Source of the DNA: Asaia bogorensis
GTDB taxonomy: Bacteria > Pseudomonadota > Alphaproteobacteria > Reyranellales > Reyranellaceae
DNA: 64,000 nucleotides
Assembly (NCBI GenBank): GCA_945889625.1
Contig: CAMDCE010000012.1
Coordinates: 1-64,000 of the forward strand
Reading direction: 5' to 3'
The translations under genes were made by a program, and so were the position numbers. The notes below the pieces were generated by a model. The model was not told the origin of the DNA. It saw only the letters and a program-made list of their open reading frames with translations, and did not search any database. Of the stretch, positions 43,580 through 51,985 are shown one piece after another (the first letter of the stretch is position 1; each line of letters starts with the position of its first letter).

Positions 43580-43780
43580 CGGGGTGAGGCCGGAAAGTCG
43601 ACCGGCCTTGACCGCGCTTGCGAAGCGGTACGCCGAGCGAATTCGGTAAGGACCATAATCGTCGATTCGAGGTCACCGGGCGTAGAACGGTGTTGGCCCT
43701 CGCCTGCCTCCCCGGTGGGCGGTGGCCGCCGTTTTTCGACCGTTTATTAAACGGCGAGCCCCCTCGAAGGAGACACCGCC

Positions 43781-44227
43781 ATGAGCAAGCAGCAAAAAAA
43801 TGCCGGTACGTTCCAGAACGGCAATCCCGGCGGTCCCGGCCGACCGGTGGGCAGTCGCACCGCGGCCAATCGCATCCTCGACCGGCTCGCCGCCGACGGC
43901 GCCGAGGCCATCCTGAAGAAGCAGATCGAGATCGCCAGCGACGGCGATCCGCGCGCCGCCGCGCTGGTGCTGAAGCAGACCTGGACGATGGCCAAGGGCC
44001 GGCCGGTCGAGCTCGATCTGCCGGCGATCGAGGAACCGGCCGACCTGGTGCGCGCCCACGCCTTGGTCGTGGCGGCGATGAGCGCGGGCAGCCTCACGCC
44101 GGAGGAGGCGGCTGCGGTCGCGTCGGTGCTGGAGGCCCAGCGCCGCGCCTTCGAGGTGGTCGACCTCGCCCAGCGCGTCGATCAGCTCGAGGCACGGGTG
44201 CTGCGCTACAAGGCCGAGCTTCGGTGA
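43781..44227 (+). CDS. DUF5681-like protein
   Basis: 148 residues, ATG 43781 with GAAGGAGA just upstream. The opening GTFQNGNPGGPGRPVGSRT is the DUF5681 hallmark, followed by a helical GAEAILKKQIEIASDGDPRA, AALVLKQTWTMAKGRP and a C-terminal coiled coil (EVVDLAQRVDQLEARVL). DUF5681 proteins often resemble small terminase subunits of phages. The next gene starts on the overlapping TGATGA. Confidence 0.65.
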   Translation: MSKQQKNAGTFQNGNPGGPGRPVGSRTAANRILDRLAADGAEAILKKQIEIASDGDPRAAALVLKQTWTMAKGRPVELDLPAIEEPADLVRAHALVVAAMSAGSLTPEEAAAVASVLEAQRRAFEVVDLAQRVDQLEARVLRYKAELR

Positions 44228-44586
44228 TGAGCACCCTGCGACGCCGCGTGCTCGCCCTCGACCGCCAGGTGCGCTGGCTGGAGAGCGACGGCAAGCTGCT
44301 CTGGTGCTTCAAGCAGCTCAAGTTCTTCGACATGAAGCAGCGGGTCATCGACAATCGCCCCGATATCGCGGTCGAATGGGGGTTGATACCCGCGCCGCCC
44401 GAACCAAAGCCGCCGCCGTCACCGCCACGGCCGCCCCCTGTACCGAAGCCCGAGCCGCGTCCCGACCCACCCGTCATGGTGCAACCGCCCGCGCCGCCGA
44501 CCTGGCAGCCCTACGATCCGCCCGAGCACATGCAGATCCGGCCGGTTCGCTGGCGGCTGCGCGACGCCACGGATTATCTCGAATGA
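44227..44586 (+). CDS. Proline-rich hypothetical protein
   Basis: 119 residues from ATG 44227, sharing a base with the preceding stop. The N-terminal half is charged (LRRRVLALDRQVRWLESDGK, LLWCFKQLKFFDMKQRV), the middle is a Pro-rich stretch of about 45 residues (PPEPKPPPSPPRPPPVPKPE) and the end is IRPVRWRLRDATDYLE. No family recognised. It is probably co-expressed with the DUF5681 gene. Confidence 0.5.
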   Translation: MSTLRRRVLALDRQVRWLESDGKLLWCFKQLKFFDMKQRVIDNRPDIAVEWGLIPAPPEPKPPPSPPRPPPVPKPEPRPDPPVMVQPPAPPTWQPYDPPEHMQIRPVRWRLRDATDYLE

Positions 44587-44663
44587 CGACATCGATGACG
44601 ACGACGTCCCGCACTGCCCGGTCGACTATGACCCGTTCGCCGACGAATGATCAGGTTTTGCTG

Positions 44664-45596
44664 TCACTTCTTCGCGTACTTGCCGGTGAGCTGCGGCGTG
44701 TGCGCGCCCTCCAGCCCCTTGTCCTTGTGCTGCGAGCGCGTGGTGCGTTCCCAGGTGCGCTTGTGCTCGTCCTTGATGTTGAAATGCAGTGTGCCGACCT
44801 TCTCTATGGTGAGCTCGACCTTGTCGCCGTCCATGAAGGAATTGAGCCCGCGGTGATTGGTGCCGGTGGCGACGACGTCGCCGGGTTCGAGCGTGTGGAT
44901 CGAGCTCAGCCATTCGATGACCCGCGGGATCTGGTGCGCCATGTCGTCGGTGTTGAACTTCTGCATGCTGACACCGTTGTTCTTGAGCTCGACGGTGAGC
45001 TTCTGCGGGTTGGCGATCTCGTCGACGGTGACGAGCCACGGCCCCATCGGTGCGAAGGTCTCGCGCGACTTCATCTGGAAGAAGACATTGCCCGGCGGCG
45101 GCAGGCCGCGCGCCGAGCCGTCGATGAAGCAGGTGTAGCCGAAGATGTGCTTGAAGGCGTCGGCCTGGCTCACATTCTTGGCGCGCTTGCCGATAACCAG
45201 TGCCAGCTCCGCCTCACCCTCGAAGATGCCGGCCGGCACGTCGGGCAGCACCATGGTATCGCCATCGCCGATCACCGCGGTCGCGGCCTTGTGGAAGGCG
45301 TTGATTGCGGGCTTTTCCTTCAGCGTGCCGTCTTCCATGTAGTTGACGGCCATGCAGTCGATGTTGCCGGGCCGCGGCACCGGCGCGCGCAGCCGCACGC
45401 CCGAGAGCGGCACGCCCTTGCCGTCATTGGCGGCCTTCTCGACCCTGGCCTTGTATTTGTCCCAGTGCTCGATCACGCCGCAAATCAGGTCGCGGGTGTC
45501 GCGATGGGGCAGATCCTTCACCGCGTCGGTGATGTCGACCACCTGGTCGCCCTTGATGACGCCCAGGCGGAAATCGTTGAAATAGCAGAGCTTCAC
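44664..45596 (-). CDS. Fumarylacetoacetate hydrolase family protein
   Basis: 310 residues. GDQVVDITDAV at the N-terminus, IDCMAVNYMED, then metal-site EGEAELALVIGKRAKNV (Glu-x-Glu), FGYTCFIDGSARGL, and TGTNHRGLNSFMDGDKVELT define the FAH fold. These enzymes cleave C-C bonds of, or isomerise, acylpyruvate-type ring-cleavage products. It overlaps the carboxymuconolactone-decarboxylase-like gene by 4 bases and belongs with the ring-cleavage dioxygenase gene upstream. Confidence 0.85.
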   Translation of the reverse strand: MKLCYFNDFRLGVIKGDQVVDITDAVKDLPHRDTRDLICGVIEHWDKYKARVEKAANDGKGVPLSGVRLRAPVPRPGNIDCMAVNYMEDGTLKEKPAINAFHKAATAVIGDGDTMVLPDVPAGIFEGEAELALVIGKRAKNVSQADAFKHIFGYTCFIDGSARGLPPPGNVFFQMKSRETFAPMGPWLVTVDEIANPQKLTVELKNNGVSMQKFNTDDMAHQIPRVIEWLSSIHTLEPGDVVATGTNHRGLNSFMDGDKVELTIEKVGTLHFNIKDEHKRTWERTTRSQHKDKGLEGAHTPQLTGKYAKK

Positions 45597-45919
45597 TTCT
45601 GTTCTCCTTCGAGCACTTCCTTGGCGACGCCCGCCGCCGTCATGGCGGTTGGCCAGCCGGAATAGAACGCCATATGCGTGATGATCTCGACGATCTCGTC
45701 CTTGGTGACGCCATTGTCGATGGCGCGGGCGACGTGACCGCGCAGCTGCTCGCTCCTGTTCATGGCGACCAGGGAGGCGACGGTGATCAGGCTGCGGTCG
45801 CGCTTGGAGAGGCCGGGCCGCTCCCAGACGTCGCCGTAGACGACCTTTTCGGTGAGGTCGATCAGCTTGGGGACGAACGATCGCACGCGATCGCGGGCAT
45901 TGGTGGGTGCCTTGGACAT
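45593..45919 (-). CDS. Carboxymuconolactone decarboxylase family protein
   Basis: 108 residues from ATG 45919 (TAGGAG upstream). KVVYGDVWERPGLSKRDRSL, then ITVASLVAMNRSEQLRGHV and GVTKDEIVEIITHMAFYSGW, with PTAMTA, are the CMD core. It lacks the Cys-x-x-Cys of AhpD-type peroxidases, so a PcaC-like decarboxylase or lactonase role fits better. It couples to the FAH gene and follows the VOC dioxygenase gene by 17 bases. Confidence 0.85.
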   Translation of the reverse strand: MSKAPTNARDRVRSFVPKLIDLTEKVVYGDVWERPGLSKRDRSLITVASLVAMNRSEQLRGHVARAIDNGVTKDEIVEIITHMAFYSGWPTAMTAAGVAKEVLEGEQK

Positions 45920-45936
45920 TGAGTTACTCCTATTTG

Positions 45937-46884
45937 TTACGGACTGGCGTGGCCGAGGAAACGTTCCGGCGGCCGTTCGCCCCACTGCGACTGGAAGCCT
46001 TCCTCGGCGCTCAAGAGATGGCCGCCGTTGGCGGCGTTCAACCGGTCGGTATCGGCCCAGCGCTCATGGCAACGGCCCCAGGGATCGCACCAGTAGTCGT
46101 AGACCTGGCTGCCCAACAGATGACGGCCGATGCCCCACATGTGGTCGTACTTGCCGACCTTCTTCAGGTACTCGTGATCCTGGAAGATGGCGTCGATGTC
46201 ATTCGCCTCGTAGGAGACGTGGTTGAGGCCCGTCTTCTCGTTGTGCACGCAGAACAGCACGTGATGGTCGACATATTCCTCGCCGCAATCGAGCCGGCTG
46301 AAGGCGCCGATGACGTTGTCCTTCTCGCCGGCATAGACGTCGTCGGAGCGGATCATGCCCAAGGTCTCGCGGAACCAGGCCACGGTTTCTTTGACCTTCG
46401 GTGTCGACAGCACGCCGTGCCCGATGCGCTGGATCGGCGTCGGCGACTTGGAAAGCCGCATCAGCCGGCCGACGCGCCGGTGCGGCTCATTGCCGGAGTT
46501 CGGGACATCGCGCTCGATCTTGGCCGTCGGCACCTTCGCCATGCCGTGAATGACCTCGATCTGGTAACCGTTGGGCTCGGTGAGCCGAACGCGCTTGCCG
46601 CCGCCCGGCTCGTTGATGGTCTCGATCCCCGAGGCGCCCGGTAGCTTGGCGATGCGCTTGAGGTCGTCTTCGCTGGCCGCGTGATAGCCGAAGCCGATAA
46701 ACTTGGTGCCGCCCTTGTGCACGGCGTGCAGGTGATGATGGCCGTCGGTGCCGCGCATGTAGAGCGCGTCGGGCGTGCGCTCGGCCCGCACCAGACCGAA
46801 ATGGGTAAGAAACTCCTCCATCTCGTCGAGGTCCGGCGCTTCCATGCGCGGAAAGGCGAATTCTGCAACCTTGATCGCTACCAT
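45937..46884 (-). CDS. VOC-family extradiol ring-cleavage dioxygenase
   Basis: 315 residues with two VOC modules. In the C-terminal one: IQRIGHGVLSTPKVKETVAW (His ligand), GLNHVSYEANDIDAIFQ (second His) and CHERWADTDRL (Glu ligand), as in catechol 2,3-dioxygenase-type enzymes that cleave catechols meta to the hydroxyls using Fe(II). The ring-opened products would suit the FAH-type enzymes on both sides. First gene of a three-gene run. Confidence 0.82.
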   Translation of the reverse strand: MVAIKVAEFAFPRMEAPDLDEMEEFLTHFGLVRAERTPDALYMRGTDGHHHLHAVHKGGTKFIGFGYHAASEDDLKRIAKLPGASGIETINEPGGGKRVRLTEPNGYQIEVIHGMAKVPTAKIERDVPNSGNEPHRRVGRLMRLSKSPTPIQRIGHGVLSTPKVKETVAWFRETLGMIRSDDVYAGEKDNVIGAFSRLDCGEEYVDHHVLFCVHNEKTGLNHVSYEANDIDAIFQDHEYLKKVGKYDHMWGIGRHLLGSQVYDYWCDPWGRCHERWADTDRLNAANGGHLLSAEEGFQSQWGERPPERFLGHASP

Positions 46885-46904
46885 GATGTTCCTCCTACAC
46901 TTGC

Positions 46905-47002
46905 AGCGCGATGACTTTTGCTTCGGCCGTCGGCCCGGCCTCCGCAGCGAAGCGGCGCACGTGCCGGGCCGACGGTATGATTCGAGTGAAAGTCATCGCG
47001 CT
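46905..47002. repeat. Palindromic intergenic repeat, copy 2
   Basis: AGCGCGATGACTTT (46905-46918) and AAAGTCATCGCGCT (46989-47002) are perfect inverted repeats of 14 bases; inside, CGTCGGCCCGGC pairs with GCCGGGCCGACG. Same family as 37720-37843, shorter in the centre. It stands between the VOC and FAH genes. Confidence 0.8.
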
Positions 47003-47008
47003 CTAGTC

Positions 47009-47878
47009 CTACGATGCCTTGAACTTGTCTGGCAGGCGCTCCTCGTTGCCGAGCGCCACGCGGCGCACGCCGTCGCTGTCGGGGCTCGCCGGGAAGCCGT
47101 CCCTGGCGCGCGGCGCCGGCGCCTCGACCACCTTGTTCGAGAGGCGCCCGACGCCGGTGACCTCGACGTCGATCGTGTCGCCGACCTCGAGCGGCCGCGA
47201 GTTGGCGGGCGTGCCGGTCAGCAGGATGTCGCCGGGCAGAAAGGTCATGTGGCGCGCGAGATCGGCGATCAGGTAGCCGCAGTCGAAGATCTGCTCGCTG
47301 ACCGCGCCTTCCTGCACCATCTTGCCGTTCTTGTAGGAGCGCAGCGTCGACTTGCGCACGTCGACGCCCGAGACCAGGCCCGGGCCGATCGGGCAGAAAC
47401 CGTCCATGCCCTTGACCCGCAGCATCGAACCGGCATCGGTGTCGCGGAAGTCGTGGCAGCCGAAATCGTTCGATGGCGCGAAGCCCGCGATGCAATCCCA
47501 CGCCTCCTCGCGCGTGACGTTCTTGGTCACCCGGCCGAACACCACGGCCATCTCGCCCTCGTAGTTCACGTATTTGTAGCCGGCCGGCCGCACCAGCTCG
47601 CCCTTGTGGGCGTTGAGCGCCGTCAAGGGCTTCTGGAAATAGGTCGGCGTGGCCGGCGGCTTGGTCGTGTTGTTGAACTCGAAGTAGCGCGAGATGTAGT
47701 TCACGTGCACGCACGCGATCTTGGTCGGATTGCACGGCGGCAAATGGACCACGTCCTTTTCGTCGCAGGTGCGGCCGTCGGCGAAGACGATCAGGCCGTC
47801 CTTGAACTCGACCCAATAGGCGCTGCCGTCCTTCATGACGTGACGGACTTCGCGGCGCTTGCCCTCGAGAGCGCTCAT
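47009..47878 (-). CDS. Fumarylacetoacetate hydrolase family protein (HpaG/isomerase-like)
   Basis: 289 residues. The FAH core shows VHVNYISRYFEFNN, VNYEGEMAVVFGRVTKNV (Glu-x-Glu type metal ligands), GFAPSNDFGCHDFRDTDAGS, GFCPIGPGLVS and DILLTGTPANSRPLEVGDTI. It likely acts on 2-hydroxy-hepta-2,4-diene-type acids or acylpyruvates. It starts 3 bases after the molybdenum hydroxylase gene and is therefore in the same operon. Confidence 0.86.
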   Translation of the reverse strand: MSALEGKRREVRHVMKDGSAYWVEFKDGLIVFADGRTCDEKDVVHLPPCNPTKIACVHVNYISRYFEFNNTTKPPATPTYFQKPLTALNAHKGELVRPAGYKYVNYEGEMAVVFGRVTKNVTREEAWDCIAGFAPSNDFGCHDFRDTDAGSMLRVKGMDGFCPIGPGLVSGVDVRKSTLRSYKNGKMVQEGAVSEQIFDCGYLIADLARHMTFLPGDILLTGTPANSRPLEVGDTIDVEVTGVGRLSNKVVEAPAPRARDGFPASPDSDGVRRVALGNEERLPDKFKAS

Positions 47879-47881
47879 CTT

Positions 47882-50215
47882 CTACTTCCCCTTTGCTTGC
47901 TGGATGGCGCGCCACACGTTCTGGGCCGTCGCGGGCATCAGTACGTCGCTGACACCGAGGGGCGCCAGCGCATCCATCACCGCGTTCATCACCACCGGCA
48001 TGGCGCCCACCGTGCCCGCCTCGCCGGCGCCCTTTGCGCCCAGCGGATTGTATTTGGTCGGCACCGGATTGGACTTGATCTCCATGCTGCACATCGTGTC
48101 GGCGCGCGGCATGGCGTAGTCGAGGAAGCTTGCGGTCAACAACTGGCCGCTTTCGCGGTCCCACACGACCTGTTCGCTGAGGATCTGGCCGACGCCCTGG
48201 GCGACGCCGCCATGGATCTGGCCCTTCAACCCGGTCGGGTTCATCACCGTGCCGACGTCGTCGACCACGGCATAGCGGTCGAGCTTGACCTCGCCGGTGT
48301 CGGGATCGATCTCGACCTCGCAGATGTGGCAGCCGTTGGGATAGGTGTCCTTCTCCGCCTTGAAGGTCGCGTTCTCATAGAGCCCGCCTTCGAAGTTCTT
48401 CGGCCACCGGGTGGGATTGAAAGCGGCCATCGCCACCTGCTTCAGCGACACGGTCTTGTCGGTGCCGGCGACCTTGAAGGTGCCGTCGGCGAACTCGATG
48501 TCCTGCTCGCCCGCCTCGAGCATGTGGCCGGCAAGCTTCTTGCCCTTGGCGATCACCTTATCGGCAGCGAAGAACACCGCCGAGCCGCCCAGCACCGTCG
48601 AGCGCGAGCCGTTGGTGCCCATGCCGAAGGCCACGCGGTCGGTGTCGCCGTCGATGTACTGCACGTCGGCGGGATCGATGCCCAGCCGCTCGTTCAGGAT
48701 CTGCTTGAACATGGTCTCGTGGCCCTGCCCCTGGGCCTTGGTGCCCATCAGCAGCGCCGCGGTGCCGCTCGGGTTGAAGCGGATCTCGGCATATTCCGGC
48801 TGGGCCGGTCCCGCCGCCTGCTCGATGGCGTTGACGATGCCAAGGCCGCGCAGCTTGCCGCGCTTCCCGGAGTCCTCGGCGCGCGACTTGTAGCCGGCCA
48901 CGTCGGCCAACTTCAGCGCCATGTCCATGTTCTTCTCGAACTCGCCGCAATCGTAGAACGGCCCGACCGGGCTTTGATAGGGCAGCGCCGATTCGGGCAG
49001 CATGTTCTTGCGCCGCAGTTCCACGCGATCGACGCCGAGCTCGCGCGCCGCGTCGTCGATCAGCCGCTCGATGAGATAGGCCGCCTCCGGCCGCCCGGCG
49101 CCGCGATAGGGCGCCGTCGGGTTGGTGTTGGAGAGCACGCCGACCACGTCGATATAGGCCTTGGGGATCAGATAGACGCCCAGCACGGTGCCGATCATGC
49201 CGAACGGCGACAGGAGATTGCGGTCCGAGCCGACATAGGCGCCGATGTTGGCCAGCATGTTCAGCCGCAGGGCCACGAACTTGTTGTCCTTGTCGAGCGC
49301 CAGCTCGATCTCGCCGACATTGTCGCGGCCGTGCTCGTCGGCCATCACCGCTTCGCTGCGTTCGCAGGTCCATTTCACCGGCCGCAGCAGCTTTCGTGCC
49401 GCCCACAGGGTCAGGCGATGCTCGATATATTGCCAGCCCTTGGTGCCGAAGCCGCCGCCGACGTCGCCCGAGATCACCCGCATCTTGCTCTCGGGCACCT
49501 TGAAGACGTTCTGTGCCAGCATGTTGCGCACGCGATGGGGATACTGCACGTCGGCATAGAGCGTCAGGCGGTCCTCGCCCGGGTCGTAGACACCCAAGGT
49601 GCCGCGCGGCTCCATATACTGGGCATGCACGCGCGTGATGACGTAGCGCCGCTTGATGACTTTGGCCGCACCCTTGATCGCCTCGTCGGTGGCGGCCTTG
49701 TTGCCGCGCTCGACATGGTTGGAGATGTTGTCGGGGCAGTCGTCCCACACCGCGGGCGCGCCAGGCTTCACCGTGTCTTCGGTCAGCGTCACCGACGGGA
49801 TCGCCTCGTAGTCGATGTTCACCAGCTCGGCGGCGTCCTTGGCTTCGGCCAGCGAGTCGGCCACCACCATCGCCACCGGATCGCCGACATAGCGCACCCG
49901 GTCGGTGACCAGCGGCGGACGCTGCGGTGCGTACATCGGCTTTCCGTCGGGGCGCTTGCGCGGCATGTTGGCCTTGGGCATGCCCAGCCCGTCGGCCACG
50001 ACGTCGTGGCCGGTATAGACCGCGAGCACGCCCGGCGCCCTTTTTGCTTCCTCGACGTCGATCGAGCGGATCTTCGCGTGGGCATGCGGCGAGCGCACGA
50101 ACACCGTGTAAGCCTGTCCGGCCAGATTGACGTCGTTGATGAAGCGGCCCTGCCCGCGCAACAGGCGCGGGTCCTCGAAACGCAGAACAGGCTGCCCGAT
50201 ACCGTACTTGCTCAT
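47882..50215 (-). CDS. Molybdenum hydroxylase large subunit, form II (xanthine dehydrogenase/CoxL family)
   Basis: 777 residues. N-terminal GIGQPVLRFEDPRLLRGQGR, the molybdopterin motifs GGGFGTKGW (253-261) and PYRGAGRPEA (369-378), which is the form II active loop rather than the CO-dehydrogenase AYxCSFR, and the catalytic Glu in KGAGEAGTVG near the C-terminus. It should hydroxylate an aromatic or aldehyde carbon with water-derived oxygen. The usual FAD (CoxM) and 2Fe-2S (CoxS) subunit genes are not next to it or anywhere in the window, so partners must come from elsewhere. Confidence 0.87.
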   Translation of the reverse strand: MSKYGIGQPVLRFEDPRLLRGQGRFINDVNLAGQAYTVFVRSPHAHAKIRSIDVEEAKRAPGVLAVYTGHDVVADGLGMPKANMPRKRPDGKPMYAPQRPPLVTDRVRYVGDPVAMVVADSLAEAKDAAELVNIDYEAIPSVTLTEDTVKPGAPAVWDDCPDNISNHVERGNKAATDEAIKGAAKVIKRRYVITRVHAQYMEPRGTLGVYDPGEDRLTLYADVQYPHRVRNMLAQNVFKVPESKMRVISGDVGGGFGTKGWQYIEHRLTLWAARKLLRPVKWTCERSEAVMADEHGRDNVGEIELALDKDNKFVALRLNMLANIGAYVGSDRNLLSPFGMIGTVLGVYLIPKAYIDVVGVLSNTNPTAPYRGAGRPEAAYLIERLIDDAARELGVDRVELRRKNMLPESALPYQSPVGPFYDCGEFEKNMDMALKLADVAGYKSRAEDSGKRGKLRGLGIVNAIEQAAGPAQPEYAEIRFNPSGTAALLMGTKAQGQGHETMFKQILNERLGIDPADVQYIDGDTDRVAFGMGTNGSRSTVLGGSAVFFAADKVIAKGKKLAGHMLEAGEQDIEFADGTFKVAGTDKTVSLKQVAMAAFNPTRWPKNFEGGLYENATFKAEKDTYPNGCHICEVEIDPDTGEVKLDRYAVVDDVGTVMNPTGLKGQIHGGVAQGVGQILSEQVVWDRESGQLLTASFLDYAMPRADTMCSMEIKSNPVPTKYNPLGAKGAGEAGTVGAMPVVMNAVMDALAPLGVSDVLMPATAQNVWRAIQQAKGK

Positions 50216-50242
50216 GACGCTCTTGCTCCCGATCCGACGGTT

Positions 50243-51205
50243 TTACGACTGGTTCACGACATGGGCGAGCGGCCGCCAGCGCGCCAAGTCGGCCTCGACG
50301 CGCGCGCGAAATTCAGCCGGTGTGCTGACCCGCGTGTCGTTGCCCAATTCCTCGAGCTTGGCCTTGATGGACGGCCGCGCCATCGCCTGACGAAAGGCCT
50401 GGTGCAGCCTGTCGCGGACGTTCGGCGGCAGGCCGGCCGGCGTGGTGAAGCCCAGCCACGAAACCACGTCATAGTCCGGCATCACGCATTCGGCCACGGT
50501 CGGCACATCGGGGAAGCCGGGATGGCGCTCCTTCGATGTGACGGCGAGCGCCCGCAGCTTGTCGGTCTTCATGAGCGGCTGGGCATTGGAGAAGGTGATA
50601 ACCTGCATGTCGAGCCGGCCACCGACGAGATCGTTGTAGGGCGCACCGATGCCGCCCTTGTAGGGCACGTGGGTGATCTTGAGATCGAGCTTGGACAGCA
50701 GCAGCTCCATCGCCATGTGCAAGGTCGAGCCGACGCCCGACGTGCCGTAGGTGAGCTTGCCGGGCTCCCGCTTGGCTTCGCCGAGATAGTCCTCGATCGT
50801 CTTGAACCTCGAGTCCGGTCCCACCGTGAAGACGAAGGGAAAGCGCGTGACAATGGAAATGAACTCGAAGTCGCGCAGCAGGGCGTAGGGCAGTCCGCGG
50901 TCGGTCGCCGACACCACGGCCTGGCCGCCGGTCATCAGGTAGAGGACGTTGCCGTCGGGCTTCATGCGCGAGACCAGCGCCGCCGCCAGCCGCTCGGCGG
51001 CACCTGGCCTGGGCTCGATGACGATCTGAACGCCGATGATCTCGGTCAGCGCCGGCGACAGGTGCCGGGCGATGGTGTCGGGGTTGGAGCCGGCATCGTA
51101 GCCATGGATCAGCCGGATCGGGTTGGCGGGAAAACCCTGCGCGCGCGCGATCGCAGGTGCTGCGATCCCCGCGGCCGTGGCGACCAGGAGAGTTCGGCGC
51201 TTCAT
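50243..51205 (-). CDS. Bug/TctC-family solute-binding protein
   Basis: 320 residues with a signal peptide (LLVATAAGIAAPAIARAQ). Bug features: PANPIRLIHGYDAGSNPDTI, LTYGTSGVGSTLHMAMELLL, THVPYKGGIGAPYNDLVGGR and LAVTSKERHPGFPDVPT. These periplasmic proteins bind carboxylates, usually for TctAB, which is absent here. It overlaps the GntR gene by 4 bases and sits in the catabolic operon. Confidence 0.88.
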   Translation of the reverse strand: MKRRTLLVATAAGIAAPAIARAQGFPANPIRLIHGYDAGSNPDTIARHLSPALTEIIGVQIVIEPRPGAAERLAAALVSRMKPDGNVLYLMTGGQAVVSATDRGLPYALLRDFEFISIVTRFPFVFTVGPDSRFKTIEDYLGEAKREPGKLTYGTSGVGSTLHMAMELLLSKLDLKITHVPYKGGIGAPYNDLVGGRLDMQVITFSNAQPLMKTDKLRALAVTSKERHPGFPDVPTVAECVMPDYDVVSWLGFTTPAGLPPNVRDRLHQAFRQAMARPSIKAKLEELGNDTRVSTPAEFRARVEADLARWRPLAHVVNQS

Positions 51206-51978
51206 GATGCTTTCCTCCGTTTGTCCGCACGCACGACGCGCGTGTCCATGGTCAGGCCGGGCACTTCCGACGCGGCCTGCTCGACCGTGGTGCGAATATG
51301 CTTCTCGATCAAGCCACAGGCGAGATCGACGTCGCGCGCCAGCACGGCATCACGCAGATCGAGGTGCTCGTTGCGCCGGCGCGAGCGGGCATGGATCATG
51401 GTCAGCCAGTGGTAACGCCGGGCCTGGTCGAACAGCTCGCTGCGGAAGTGCAGCGACCATGGCGAGGTGCAGGTTGCCACCAGCGAATCGTGGAAGCGCT
51501 TGTGCCGCTTGCCCCACTCGCGCTTGACGCTGACCGGATCGTCCTGCCGGGGGGCGCTGAGCTTGTTGAGAAGAAAATAGGCGCCCACGATCTCGGCCTC
51601 CCAGGCATCGGTGCCGTGGCGGATGGCGTCGGCCAGCGTCCGGGTCTCGAGATAGACGCGCAGCTCCGACAGATCGAGGAAATCGGCGAGCGAAATCGGC
51701 GCCACGCTGAAGCCGCGGCCCGCCTCGGTGCGCGCCAGCCCTTCCGACACGAGGTGCGACAGCGCCTCGCGCAAGGTCCCGACCGAGGTGGCGTAGCGCT
51801 GGCGCAGCTCACCGAAGCGCAGCCGCTGGTCGGGCTTCAGCACGCAGCACAATATGTCCTCGCGCATCTGGCGCAGCACGTCGAAGGTGGCGGCGCCCTC
51901 GCTGAGCACGTCCTGTGGCGCCGTGGTAGCGGCGGTCCGGTCGTGCACCTCGACAGGCATTTTCAGGATCTTGGCCAT
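51202..51978 (-). CDS. GntR-family (FadR/FCD) transcriptional regulator
   Basis: 258 residues. Winged helix about 30-95 (FDVLRQMREDILCCVLKPDQ, RYATSVGTLREALSHLVSEG), then an all-helical FCD domain (ELRVYLETRTLADAIR, with His in WGKRHKRFHDSLVATC and IHARSRRRNEHLDLRDAVLA), which binds organic acids through a metal. It probably represses this catabolic/transport operon until a substrate or intermediate appears. It sits between the transporter genes and the Bug gene. Confidence 0.88.
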   Translation of the reverse strand: MAKILKMPVEVHDRTAATTAPQDVLSEGAATFDVLRQMREDILCCVLKPDQRLRFGELRQRYATSVGTLREALSHLVSEGLARTEAGRGFSVAPISLADFLDLSELRVYLETRTLADAIRHGTDAWEAEIVGAYFLLNKLSAPRQDDPVSVKREWGKRHKRFHDSLVATCTSPWSLHFRSELFDQARRYHWLTMIHARSRRRNEHLDLRDAVLARDVDLACGLIEKHIRTTVEQAASEVPGLTMDTRVVRADKRRKAS

Positions 51979-51985
51979 GGCACCC

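Noticed and set aside
44588..44650. An acidic peptide frame (DDIDDDDVPHCPVDYDPFADE) after the proline-rich gene
   Set aside because: It looks protein-like but has no start codon in frame; it could be the lost end of a frameshifted gene, which cannot be shown here.
46775..51415. A plus-strand open frame of about 1546 codons antisense to the aromatic gene run
   Set aside because: It runs across five well-supported minus-strand genes and across their junctions; the product has no recognisable fold and is an antisense shadow.
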